Assembly (NCBI GenBank): GCA_025358575.1
Contig: JANYJA010000239.1
Location: 1 to 41,726, forward strand
DNA length: 41,726 bases
Reading direction: 5' to 3'
Source of the DNA: Terriglobia bacterium
Lineage (GTDB): Bacteria > Acidobacteriota > Terriglobia > Bryobacterales > Bryobacteraceae
Under the pieces are notes generated by a model. It searched no databases, had not been told where the DNA came from, and saw nothing but the letters and a program-made list of their open reading frames with translations. Both the position numbers and the translations under genes were made by a program. This document shows, one piece after another, positions 1-7,488 of the stretch. Numbering within the stretch: position 1 is the first letter of the stretch; the number at the start of each line of letters is the position of its first letter.

Positions 1-372
1 CGCGGCAACATGCTCGTGGTTCTGACCGTCACTCCACTGCCGGTCCGTGACCAGCGTGTTGCCTTGCCACTTGCACAGAATGGAGCCTCCCTCTGCACCT
101 AGCACCGGGTGGTACTTGCCGTCGCTCCGACAGTCGTTTTCAACAATTTTTTCGTCATTCCCATCGGTGGTCTTTCGGAAAATATGCACCATCTTTCCCT
201 TTTTGGTGATGGTGACAGTCATCGAACCGGGCGTGGAATGTGTTCCGAAGGTCGATTGGCTGGCGTCCAAAAGCCAAGTTCCGAACAACTCAGGCTTGTC
301 GTCTGCTATGGCTGAACTAGCAGCGAGTATCCCCGTGGAAAACACGGCGAACCAGATTGATTTCTTAATCAC
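1..372 (-). CDS. Secreted protein of unknown function, 3' end cut by window edge
   Basis: Read on the minus strand, an open frame of 124 codons runs from a GTG at 372 off the window edge. The GTG sits just after a GGGAGGA ribosome binding site (377-383), which decides the start. The N-terminus has two lysines and a hydrophobic run ending in Ala-Ile-Ala, a typical Sec signal peptide. The mature part opens with PELFGTWLLD and continues with alternating short strands (SMTVTITKKG, GKMVHIF), suggesting a small beta-sheet protein. The GTW-L-D opening resembles a type of small secreted protein I associate with acidobacteria, with no known function. It is transcribed away from the DUF3108 gene at 459. 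The C-terminus is missing from the window. Confidence 0.7.
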   Translation of the reverse strand, partial: MIKKSIWFAVFSTGILAASSAIADDKPELFGTWLLDASQSTFGTHSTPGSMTVTITKKGKMVHIFRKTTDGNDEKIVENDCRSDGKYHPVLGAEGGSILCKWQGNTLVTDRQWSDGQNHEHVAA

Positions 373-458
373 AAGCTCCTCCCATTCTCCTCTTAGCAGA
401 TTAATCGCCAATCCATTTCTTTGACTTGGGTTTCGGAAACCTGAGAAACTGACGCTTC

Positions 459-1223
459 ATGTATGCCTTTCCGCGTCCAGCGCGCGTAATTCGATGGACG
501 GCTTGGTTTCTGGCCGCGGCGCTGTGCGGACAAGCGGAGACTTCCCGCGGGGAAGTGCTGGATTATGACGTGGAGTGGCGCTTGGTAACCGCGGGGCGCG
601 CGAAGCTATCCTGGACTCCCAACACCCCGGCCGGGCGCGGCGGCGGGGAGGCCAAACTGCACCTCGAGAGCACTGGGCTGGTATCGCGGCTATTCCACGT
701 GAACGACGATTACACGTCAAGCGTCGGTTCAAATTTTTGCGTGGAGACCACCTTCCTCACGGCTCACGAAGGCAGCCGAAATCGGGAAACCAAGGTCACC
801 TTCGACGCTAGCGCCAAGAAGGCCAGTTACCTGGAGAAGGAGATTCCCAAGAATACGACGGTGGCGGCGCACGAGACTGAAATCCCGGCTTGCGTGCACG
901 ACATTATCGGCGGTCTTTTCTTTCTTCGAAGCGTAAATCTGGAACCGGGGCATTCGATGGAGATCCCGGTGAGCGACGGGAAGAAGACGGTGTCCCTGAA
1001 GGTAGAGGCGCAGGGACGCGAAGACATCAAAACTCCAGCAGGGATGAAAAAAACTGTACGCTGTGAAGTTTTTGCGTTCAATAACGTGCTTTACCGTCGC
1101 CCCGCGCACCTGCACGTTTGGCTCACGGACGACAATCGCAAGCTGCCGGTGCAGATCGAGATCCACATGCAATTCACGATCGGGACAGTTACACTACGAT
1201 TGAACAAAGAGAGCACGTTATGA
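459..1223 (+). CDS. DUF3108 family exported protein
   Basis: A 254-residue protein with a signal peptide: basic residues in the first 12 positions, a hydrophobic run (WTAWFLAAALCG), then a probable cut near residue 27-32. The mature part starts EVLDYDVEWRLVTAGRAKL and contains the long beta-strand pattern, including SLFxVxDxYxS-like and DIIGGLFFLRS segments, that marks DUF3108. That family is found in the envelope of proteobacteria and acidobacteria and has no settled function. The ATG at 459 has only a weak binding site. Its TGA overlaps the ATG of the SGNH hydrolase by four bases (ATGA at 1220-1223), so the two are almost certainly co-translated. Family assignment is fairly sure; function is open. 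Confidence 0.8.
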   Translation: MYAFPRPARVIRWTAWFLAAALCGQAETSRGEVLDYDVEWRLVTAGRAKLSWTPNTPAGRGGGEAKLHLESTGLVSRLFHVNDDYTSSVGSNFCVETTFLTAHEGSRNRETKVTFDASAKKASYLEKEIPKNTTVAAHETEIPACVHDIIGGLFFLRSVNLEPGHSMEIPVSDGKKTVSLKVEAQGREDIKTPAGMKKTVRCEVFAFNNVLYRRPAHLHVWLTDDNRKLPVQIEIHMQFTIGTVTLRLNKESTL

Positions 1224-2668
1224 GATGGATAGCGGCAGTTCTGGTCATCCTCGGAGCTGGCTGGGCGACGGCTCAACAAAGCTCAACTTCGACTGCAAAT
1301 TCAGGCGGCGGCACGGGCGGCGCGACGCTCAATGCCAAAGATTCGGAACAACTGGCGAGGCGCATCACGCAGCTGATGGAATCCACGGCGGTGATGGTGC
1401 CCGGCTTGACGCGCAGCACCGCAACCATTGCCGAAAGTTCGCGGCAGGCGCTGGCCGGGCTCCAAACCACGCCGCAGAACAGCGGGCTGACGTACAGCTT
1501 GTTGGCCGAAGCGCGGGCGTACTTGGCGGTTGCCGACGCGCTGCCGAAGCCGGTGTCTCTTCCCGAGACGGCGCGCCAGCAGTTCGCCGAATTGCGCGAC
1601 TCCGTGGAACGTTTAGGAATTTACTTTGAATTGCTGCTGGATCAGAAGGAGCGTCAGCTGCGGAATCCGGATCGCGACAATCTGCGGCGCTATGCGGACG
1701 CCAATGAGAAGCTGAGCCCACCGTCGCCAGCCATGCCCCGAGTGGTTTTCTTCGGCGATTCGATCACGGATGGGTGGCGGCTGAACGAATATTTTACGGG
1801 GCGCGAGTATATAAACCGCGGGATTAGCGGGCAGGTAACCGGCGAGATGCTGGGGCGCCTGAAGGCGGACGTGCTGGACTTGCATCCCCGGGCCATGCTC
1901 ATTCTAGCGGGGACTAACGACATCGCGCGCGGGGTTCCGGTGAAAACGATCGAAAACAATCTGGAGATGATCGGCGAGTTGGCGAATCTACAGCACATCC
2001 GGCCGTTGTTCGCGTCGATTCTGCCGGTGAGCGATTATCACAAGGACTCGAATCCGCGCTTTGAGATGACTAGGACCCGCCCGCCGGCGGCCATCATCGA
2101 GATCAATAACTGGATGCAAAATTACTGCCGCCAGCATAATTACACCTACGTGGATTACTACAATGCATTGAAAGACAACACTGGAATGCTGTTAGCGGAC
2201 GCGTCGGATGACGGGCTGCATCCCAATGGAAAGGGGTACCGTATCATGGCTCCGATCGCCATGGACGCGATAAATCGCGTGGTACCGGGCGGGATGGTTT
2301 CGACCGAGACGCGACCGGCGGTGAGGCGACCGGTGCCGGTGGTCACGAGTGCTGTGCCGCCGCCCGCGCCCGTAGTCACGCAGCCGGCAGTGGCGACCCA
2401 GCCGCCGATCACAAAGACGGAACCCACACCTGTACCGGCAATTACGGCGCCCGCGATAGCGCCTGTAACGGCACCCGTAACAGCACCGCCGACATCGCCA
2501 ACGGTATCGACTACCCAGGCCGCCAAGCCGGTTCCCGAAGTGGCGAAACCAGCTCCCGCGGCCACACCGGCGGCCAGCCGCCCAACTACGCAGCCATCGG
2601 TCTCAACCTATAGCCTTGCGGAGCAGCAGAAACCGGAAAAAAAGAAGAAAAAGAACACGCTGTTCTAA
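1220..2668 (+). CDS. Exported SGNH/GDSL-type hydrolase with Pro/Thr/Ala-rich tail
   Basis: The 482-residue protein starts at ATG 1220, inside the stop of the previous gene. A longer upstream frame exists, but this start gives a clean signal peptide (MRWIAAVLVILGAGWATA). A helical linker (residues about 40-165) leads to an SGNH hydrolase domain. Block I is GDSITDGW with nucleophile Ser181, block II NRGISG (199-204), block III GTND (231-234) and block V DGLHPN with Asp331 and His334. These enzymes cleave esters, commonly acetyl groups on polysaccharides. Residues about 350-470 are a low-complexity Pro/Thr/Ala/Val tail ending in a lysine run, probably a wall- or surface-spanning linker. The next gene begins one base after the stop, so it belongs to a four-gene operon. 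Confidence 0.85.
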   Translation: MRWIAAVLVILGAGWATAQQSSTSTANSGGGTGGATLNAKDSEQLARRITQLMESTAVMVPGLTRSTATIAESSRQALAGLQTTPQNSGLTYSLLAEARAYLAVADALPKPVSLPETARQQFAELRDSVERLGIYFELLLDQKERQLRNPDRDNLRRYADANEKLSPPSPAMPRVVFFGDSITDGWRLNEYFTGREYINRGISGQVTGEMLGRLKADVLDLHPRAMLILAGTNDIARGVPVKTIENNLEMIGELANLQHIRPLFASILPVSDYHKDSNPRFEMTRTRPPAAIIEINNWMQNYCRQHNYTYVDYYNALKDNTGMLLADASDDGLHPNGKGYRIMAPIAMDAINRVVPGGMVSTETRPAVRRPVPVVTSAVPPPAPVVTQPAVATQPPITKTEPTPVPAITAPAIAPVTAPVTAPPTSPTVSTTQAAKPVPEVAKPAPAATPAASRPTTQPSVSTYSLAEQQKPEKKKKKNTLF

Positions 2669-2669
2669 A

Positions 2670-3182
2670 GTGGCGCAACGTCTGGCAGTTCTTATTCCCG
2701 CCCTTTTCTTGAGCTCGTGTGCCACTCCGACGTTTCCCCCGCCGCGCCAGTACGATTTCACTCTGCCCAGCCCGATCGGCTCATTCGTAAACATGATTTA
2801 TGCGGATGCCGACAGCTACGTGGTGCGCGACCTCCCACCCAACGCCGTCACGAAATCGTGGCGATGGGCCGGTGCCCACCCGCAGTTGCGATTCTTCATT
2901 GAAGCGCCGAACGGAGTTACGTTCTCGGCGGATTACGCGTGCGCGGAGACTCTATTTCGAAAAACCGGACCGATCACGCTGACCTTCCTGATCAACGACG
3001 GCAAGTTCGGCCAGACCAATTGCTCGCATTCGGGCCGCGCTCAATTCAGCGTCAAAGTGCCCCCTGGACTGCTGATCCCCGGGGCGCTAAACCTGCTTCG
3101 CATCGAGCCAGATAAGACGGCCGCGGGCGAGGACGGGACGGTTCTCGGCTTTATTCTTATCAGCGCAGGTTTTTTATCCTAG
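2670..3182 (+). CDS. Small lipoprotein of unknown function
   Basis: I chose GTG 2670 (170 residues) over the longer TTG start at 2616 because it leaves a short basic N-terminus, a hydrophobic stretch (LAVLIPALFL) and a lipobox LSSC, with the lipidated Cys at about residue 19. Starting at 2616 would add a lysine/arginine-rich stretch that overlaps the SGNH gene by 53 bases. After the Cys comes a Pro-rich linker and a domain of about 140 residues rich in beta strands, with two further Cys near the middle that could pair. I do not recognise the fold; it could be a sugar-binding sandwich. Its stop shares one base with the GTG start of the membrane glycosyltransferase, which suggests a joint envelope role. 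Confidence 0.65.
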   Translation: MAQRLAVLIPALFLSSCATPTFPPPRQYDFTLPSPIGSFVNMIYADADSYVVRDLPPNAVTKSWRWAGAHPQLRFFIEAPNGVTFSADYACAETLFRKTGPITLTFLINDGKFGQTNCSHSGRAQFSVKVPPGLLIPGALNLLRIEPDKTAAGEDGTVLGFILISAGFLS

Positions 3183-5386
3183 TGCGTGAGGTTATCTACA
3201 TCCTGTTTGGGTGTGCGTTTACCGTCGCGACCGCGACCGCTTTCGGGGCGCTGCTATTTCGAGCGCTGCGCATCACGCTACGCAAGCACGAGCACTATCT
3301 TCTAGCGTTTGTCTCCGGTTCCGCAATTCTCAGCCTGATCGTCTTCCTGCTGTGTGCCGCGGGGCAGGCACGCAAAGGCGTGTTTCTGTGGACCGGTATC
3401 GGCGCTTTGATCGCCTGGTATTTTAAAGTTCGCAATTCACCGGCTCACGCCATGCCGCCAAAGCTCTCGCGCACCGGGATGGCCGTCTTCGCGCTGCTCT
3501 TCACCGTTTTCGGCGTGCTCTATTTCTTCAACGCCATGGCCCCGGAGTTCAGCCCGGACGGCTCCGCTTATCATTTGGGCATCGTCAGCCGCTATCTGAA
3601 GTGGCACGGCTTCCAGCGCGTAACCACGGATCTCTACATGAACCTGTCGCAAGGTTTCGAAATGCTTTTCCTTTTCGCGTTCGCGTTCGGAAGGCACTCG
3701 GCGTCTGCAATGGTTCACTGCGCGTTCCTGTTCACCTTGCCGCTGCTGATGTTGTCATATGGGCGCCGATTCGGGGTGGAACGCGCGGGTATCTGCGGTG
3801 CGCTGCTGGTTTTTATGAGCCCCATCGTGGGCATCGATGGTATCAGCGCTTATAACGATGTTGCCCTTGCCGCGGTCGCATTCGCGCTGTTCTATTTGCT
3901 GCAGATCTGGCGCGAAGAACGTGAGTTTAACCTGCTGGTTCCCATTGGCCTGCTCGCCGGATTCGCCTTTGCGATCAAATATACCGGCTTTCTGGCTGTC
4001 CCGTATGCGCTAGGGTATGTCGCGTGGCATGCGCCGCGGCAACGGCTCCGGCAGTTTATGGCGGTCGCGGGGTGCGCCGCCATTCTAGTTACGCCCTGGG
4101 TCCTGAAGAATGTGATGTGGTTCGGAAATCCGGCTTCTCCATTTCTCAACTCGGTGTTTCGCAACCCCTATATTCATGTGTATTTCGAGCACGAATACAG
4201 CCGAATATTCCGCACTTACAATATGCCGAGCCTATGGCCCGTGCCTTGGATGGCCACGGTTACGGGAGCCCTCGGCGGAACGATCGGTCCGGTATTTCTG
4301 CTCGCGCCGTTGGCGCTGCTGGCCCTCCGCAAGCGCATGGGACGCGATCTGCTGTTGGGCGCGGTGATATTCGGCGCGCCATACGCAGCCAATATAGGGA
4401 CGCGATTTCTGATTCCAGCGCTCCCGTTCATCGCACTTGCGCTTATGCTTGCGCTGGATGGCGCGGCATTTGTGATGGGGCTCGTCCTCTTGGTCCACGC
4501 GGCGCTTTCCTGGCCGCGACTGGTCGATTGGCACCTGCCGGACGACGGCAATTGGCGGCTTACGACGCTGCCCGCGCGCGCTGCGCTGCGGATTGTGCCC
4601 GAAGAGAAGTTTTTGCACGAGCATCTCTCAAATTACGGCATGGCGCGGCTTATCGATCGCGTAGTGCCGGAGGGCGGGCACGTGTTCGCGTTCAATCCCG
4701 TCGCCGAGTCCTATACGACGCGCGACATCATCGTCTATTACCAATCGGCGATGGGCGAGTCGATCAAAGACACCATCCTGGTACCCCAGCTGACCGATTT
4801 CATGCCCACCGCGCGCTTCGAATTTCAGTTTCCACCCAAGCCCCTGCAAGGGGTCCGGGTGGTCCAAACCGCCGGCGGCAACGTGCCGGATATCTGGAGC
4901 ATTTCCGAACTGCGCCTATTCAAGGGGCCGCTAGAGCTGCCGCGAGATTCATCGTGGCGGCTCACCGCACACCCATACCCGTGGGATATCCAACTGGCTT
5001 TCGACAACAACCCGGCCACACGATGGCGATCATGGGAGAGCATCAAGCCTGGGATGTTCGTGGAGGTGGAATTCTCACGCCCACTGGTTGTAAGCCGCGT
5101 CCTGGTGGAGTGCGGACACGACCAATACCAAGTGCGGATGCGGCTAGAAGGGCGCGATGAATCGGGTAAGTGGAATCTTCTGGCGAGTGCGCCTATCGGT
5201 ACGGATGTGTCTCCGAAACCCGGCTGGCGGAGAGCTTCGATGGACGCCCTGAAATCGCGCGGTGTCGGATTCATTGTGCTTGAAGACGTGCACGGTCAGG
5301 CTGCGGACTTCCGCTTGAATTCGGAACTCTGGGGTCTCAAGTTAGCCGGACAGTGGAATGGGTCGAGCCTATACCGGATTCTTTGA
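3182..5386 (+). CDS. GT-C type membrane glycosyltransferase with C-terminal discoidin-like domain
   Basis: A 734-residue protein starting at a GTG that overlaps the previous stop. The first 440 or so residues contain about ten hydrophobic segments. The first large loop carries an acidic motif (SPDGSAYHLG near residue 124), where GT-C enzymes such as ArnT and PMT place their catalytic Asp. A soluble region follows, and residues about 585-734 read as an F5/8 type C (discoidin) sandwich, with AFDNNPATRW and VEVEFSRPLVVSRVLVE as its signature strands. GT-C enzymes move sugars from polyprenyl-phosphate carriers on the outer face of the inner membrane, so the end domain would lie in the periplasm and could hold glycan. 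The acceptor is unknown. It closes a four-gene operon with an SGNH esterase. Confidence 0.7.
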   Translation: MREVIYILFGCAFTVATATAFGALLFRALRITLRKHEHYLLAFVSGSAILSLIVFLLCAAGQARKGVFLWTGIGALIAWYFKVRNSPAHAMPPKLSRTGMAVFALLFTVFGVLYFFNAMAPEFSPDGSAYHLGIVSRYLKWHGFQRVTTDLYMNLSQGFEMLFLFAFAFGRHSASAMVHCAFLFTLPLLMLSYGRRFGVERAGICGALLVFMSPIVGIDGISAYNDVALAAVAFALFYLLQIWREEREFNLLVPIGLLAGFAFAIKYTGFLAVPYALGYVAWHAPRQRLRQFMAVAGCAAILVTPWVLKNVMWFGNPASPFLNSVFRNPYIHVYFEHEYSRIFRTYNMPSLWPVPWMATVTGALGGTIGPVFLLAPLALLALRKRMGRDLLLGAVIFGAPYAANIGTRFLIPALPFIALALMLALDGAAFVMGLVLLVHAALSWPRLVDWHLPDDGNWRLTTLPARAALRIVPEEKFLHEHLSNYGMARLIDRVVPEGGHVFAFNPVAESYTTRDIIVYYQSAMGESIKDTILVPQLTDFMPTARFEFQFPPKPLQGVRVVQTAGGNVPDIWSISELRLFKGPLELPRDSSWRLTAHPYPWDIQLAFDNNPATRWRSWESIKPGMFVEVEFSRPLVVSRVLVECGHDQYQVRMRLEGRDESGKWNLLASAPIGTDVSPKPGWRRASMDALKSRGVGFIVLEDVHGQAADFRLNSELWGLKLAGQWNGSSLYRIL

Positions 5387-5440
5387 TTCTTTGAGATATA
5401 CGCAAGCGCCGGCGGCGCCAATGATCCTTAATAGAGGTTG

Positions 5441-6400
5441 ATGCCCTATTTTCTCGGAGTGGACGGCGGACAGTCCAGCACCACGGCGCTAATCGGCGAT
5501 GAAACGGGCCGGGTGCTCGGTTCGGGGGTAAGCGGCCCCTGCAATCACGTTGGCGCGAGGGAGGGCGCGGAGAAACTGGCGCGCGTGGTGCGAGGCTGCG
5601 CGGGAGACGCGTGCCGGGCCGCGGGCTTGGTGCTCGAAGATATTCGATTCCGCGCCGCGTGCTTTGGGATGAGCGGCGGTCCCGCCGACAAAGAGGCGCT
5701 CCTGACTTCCATAATCGCAGCGGAGCGGTTGATCGTCACGCACGATGCGCTTATCGCGCTAGCCGGTGCCGTCCCTGACGGAGTGGGCGTGATCGTGATC
5801 GCTGGAACTGGCTCGATCGCGTTTGGCCGAAATGCGGCCGGGGTGACGGCTCGCGCGGGCGGGTGGGGTTACATCTTCGGCGACGAAGGCGGCGCATTCG
5901 ATATCGTGCGACAGGCGGTTCGGGCGTCGCTCCGGGCCGACGAGGGCTGGGGTCCGGCGACGGCGTTGCGAGAGCCGCTGTTGAGAGCGTCGGGCGCTGC
6001 CGATGCCAATGAGATGCTCCATCTTTTTTACACGGCGGAGTGGCCGCGCTCGCGAGTAGCACGGATTGCGGCGATGGTTGATCGGATCGCCGTCGAAGGG
6101 GATGCAGTGGCGCGGTCGATTTTGCTGGAGGCGGCGGGGCAGTTAGTTGGGCTGACGGAGCATGTAGCGGAGCAGTTATGGCAGCCCTCGGAGGATGTGC
6201 GGGCGGCCTATATTGGGGGTGTGTTCGGCAGCGCGATTGTCCGGGAGGCGTTTGCACGGGAATGGATGAGGGTTGGGGGGAGAAGGAGCGGAACGCCGCT
6301 GTTACCGCCAGCGGCTGGAGCTCTTCTGGAGGCCTTGCGAACGGCGGGGCATTGGGTGGAATTGCGCGATGTGCCGGAACTCAAGACGGGAGCGGAATGA
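5441..6400 (+). CDS. BadF/BadG/BcrA/BcrD-family ATPase, probable N-acetylglucosamine kinase type
   Basis: The 319-residue protein starts at ATG 5441 behind AGAGG (5433-5437); a TTG three bases earlier is too close to the binding site. It belongs to the actin-like ATPase superfamily: phosphate-1 loop FLGVDGGQSSTTAL at residues 4-17, a phosphate-2 loop VIAGTGSIAFG near 118, and GDEGGAFDI near 143. This size and motif set match N-acetylglucosamine kinase-like BadF proteins, which phosphorylate amino sugars from wall recycling. The CoA-reductase activators of the same family normally carry Fe-S cysteines between their halves, and none are visible here. It lies 54 bases after the glycosyltransferase and may be in the same transcript. 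Substrate is inferred. Confidence 0.75.
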   Translation: MPYFLGVDGGQSSTTALIGDETGRVLGSGVSGPCNHVGAREGAEKLARVVRGCAGDACRAAGLVLEDIRFRAACFGMSGGPADKEALLTSIIAAERLIVTHDALIALAGAVPDGVGVIVIAGTGSIAFGRNAAGVTARAGGWGYIFGDEGGAFDIVRQAVRASLRADEGWGPATALREPLLRASGAADANEMLHLFYTAEWPRSRVARIAAMVDRIAVEGDAVARSILLEAAGQLVGLTEHVAEQLWQPSEDVRAAYIGGVFGSAIVREAFAREWMRVGGRRSGTPLLPPAAGALLEALRTAGHWVELRDVPELKTGAE

Positions 6401-6410
6401 GGCCTGGGAA

Positions 6411-6677
6411 TCACTGCAAGCGCGCGCGATTTTGTTCGTTCGTCACCAGCGCATCGAAAACGGCCAGCACCTGCTTGCGATACACATAAACACGCTGTAA
6501 ATTATCGCGAAACGCGATTTCGAAATCCCGAGCTTTTAGCCATTTTTCTAATAATGTCCGGGGCAGATCGATATCCTGTCGCAAGGCTTCGACCGAGTGA
6601 CCACGCAGGAAAAGGCCATAGAAAAATGCGGCCTCCCGTTGGGGCGCTAATGGGTCGGAATCATCTCTCGGCGTCAT
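6411..6677 (-). CDS. Small conserved-looking protein, possible helix-turn-helix
   Basis: An 88-residue protein rich in charged and helical residues. The middle (FLRGHSVEALRQDIDLPRTLLEKWL) has the spacing of a helix-turn-helix: helix, short turn after Asp-Leu-Pro, second helix. The C-terminal helix carries VYRKQVLAVFDALV. I do not know a named family, so a DNA-binding role is only suggested. It is supported as a real gene by a good promoter just upstream (6703-6732), by occupying otherwise empty sequence, and by lacking a competing frame. The stop lies 10 bases from the stop of the kinase gene, convergent. The ATG at 6677 has no clear ribosome binding site. Confidence 0.6.
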   Translation of the reverse strand: MTPRDDSDPLAPQREAAFFYGLFLRGHSVEALRQDIDLPRTLLEKWLKARDFEIAFRDNLQRVYVYRKQVLAVFDALVTNEQNRARLQ

Positions 6678-6702
6678 GTCTGCACGCTTTAGCGAAAAAG
6701 CC

Positions 6703-6732
6703 AGTATAGCGGGCGTTTAGGCCTGCAATCAA
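6703..6732 (-). promoter_or_regulatory. Sigma70-type promoter for the 6411-6677 gene
   Basis: On the minus strand a -35 TTGATT (6727-6732) is separated by 18 bases from a -10 TATACT (6703-6708). The start of transcription would fall near 6696, about 20 bases before the ATG at 6677. Found by eye, with no transcript data. Confidence 0.5.
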
Positions 6733-6765
6733 GTAAATTTCAGAAGATGTTGTGATCCAAGCAGA

Positions 6766-7422
6766 CTACTTTTTATCTATCCGAAAGTCGTCGAAGTAAG
6801 CAATGGTGTCGCTCTTCGTCCACACGCCGGTGCGGCCGGCCACCAGGAAAGTGGAGTCTTGCGCATCAAGCAGTTTACGGTGGTTTAAATAGACGGAGAC
6901 CCGGGCCCCGCGGAAGACCACCCGCAAGGTGTTCCAGCGCTGCTCTTCAACTTCGTGGGGCACGGACGACGCCTTCTCATCCGCGCCGAGCGGCGCTATG
7001 GCCGTACTCTTGCCGTCCTTCAATTTAAAGACAGCGATATTCTTGGAGTTTGCACTAGCGTGGACGAGATAGTAATTGTTGGGGTCCTGATAGCGCCAAA
7101 CGAGGCCGGCAGTCTGATCGATTTTGCCCGCAATCAACTTGAACTTAACGATCAAATCCCCGTCGCGGCACACCACCTTGTCGTAGATTGCCAAGGGGAA
7201 GCGGAAACGCGTTTTGTCATTGGAAAGTTGGGCCAGGACGTTCGGCCCGCTCGGGGCGGTCACGTCGGGATGCACCATCCATCGCGGCGGAGCCCCTTTG
7301 TGCGTTACGGCGATGGTCCATCCAGGCGGCGGGGCCCCGGCCTTGACCGAGTCGAAATTGACGGTCTCCGACCCCCACCAAGGCAAACCAAAATTGATCA
7401 GTATGAAGCCCAAGATACGCAA
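6766..7422 (-). CDS. Exported LamG/DUF1080-like beta-sandwich protein
   Basis: A 218-residue protein starting at TTG 7422 behind GGGTGA, which resembles the anti-Shine-Dalgarno complement. The N-terminus is short and hydrophobic (ILGFILINFGLPWW), plausibly a signal peptide. The body follows a concanavalin-like pattern: NFDS opening, DGDLIVKFKLIAGKIDQTAGLVWRYQ, NYYLVHAS, WNTLRVVFRGARVSVYLN and a closing GRTGVWTKSDTIAYFDDF. This strand order is typical of LamG/DUF1080 proteins, which bind or act on sugars outside the cytoplasm. The gene diverges from the alpha/alpha-barrel protein at 7489 with 66 bases between. No catalytic residues can be named with confidence. Confidence 0.7.
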   Translation of the reverse strand: MRILGFILINFGLPWWGSETVNFDSVKAGAPPPGWTIAVTHKGAPPRWMVHPDVTAPSGPNVLAQLSNDKTRFRFPLAIYDKVVCRDGDLIVKFKLIAGKIDQTAGLVWRYQDPNNYYLVHASANSKNIAVFKLKDGKSTAIAPLGADEKASSVPHEVEEQRWNTLRVVFRGARVSVYLNHRKLLDAQDSTFLVAGRTGVWTKSDTIAYFDDFRIDKK

Positions 7423-7488
7423 ACAATCACCCGGTACCAGTGTATTCTAAGCTTTGTGTTTCGCAGCGAGAGCGCAATTGAAAGCAAA

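Noticed and set aside
47-424. 125-codon plus-strand frame at the left end
   Set aside because: It is the antisense of the secreted protein on the minus strand, which has a ribosome binding site and signal peptide.
2158-2565. 135-codon minus-strand Gly/Ala/Val-rich frame
   Set aside because: Antisense of the Pro/Thr/Ala tail of the SGNH gene; composition mirrors the tail.
4024-5160. 378-codon plus-strand frame inside the GT-C gene
   Set aside because: Arg/Ala-rich composition of a GC-rich shadow, no motif, and fully inside a well-supported gene.
6955-7488. 5' extension of the alpha/alpha-barrel gene
   Set aside because: It runs opposite the LamG-like gene and shows no domain; ATG 7489 fits better.
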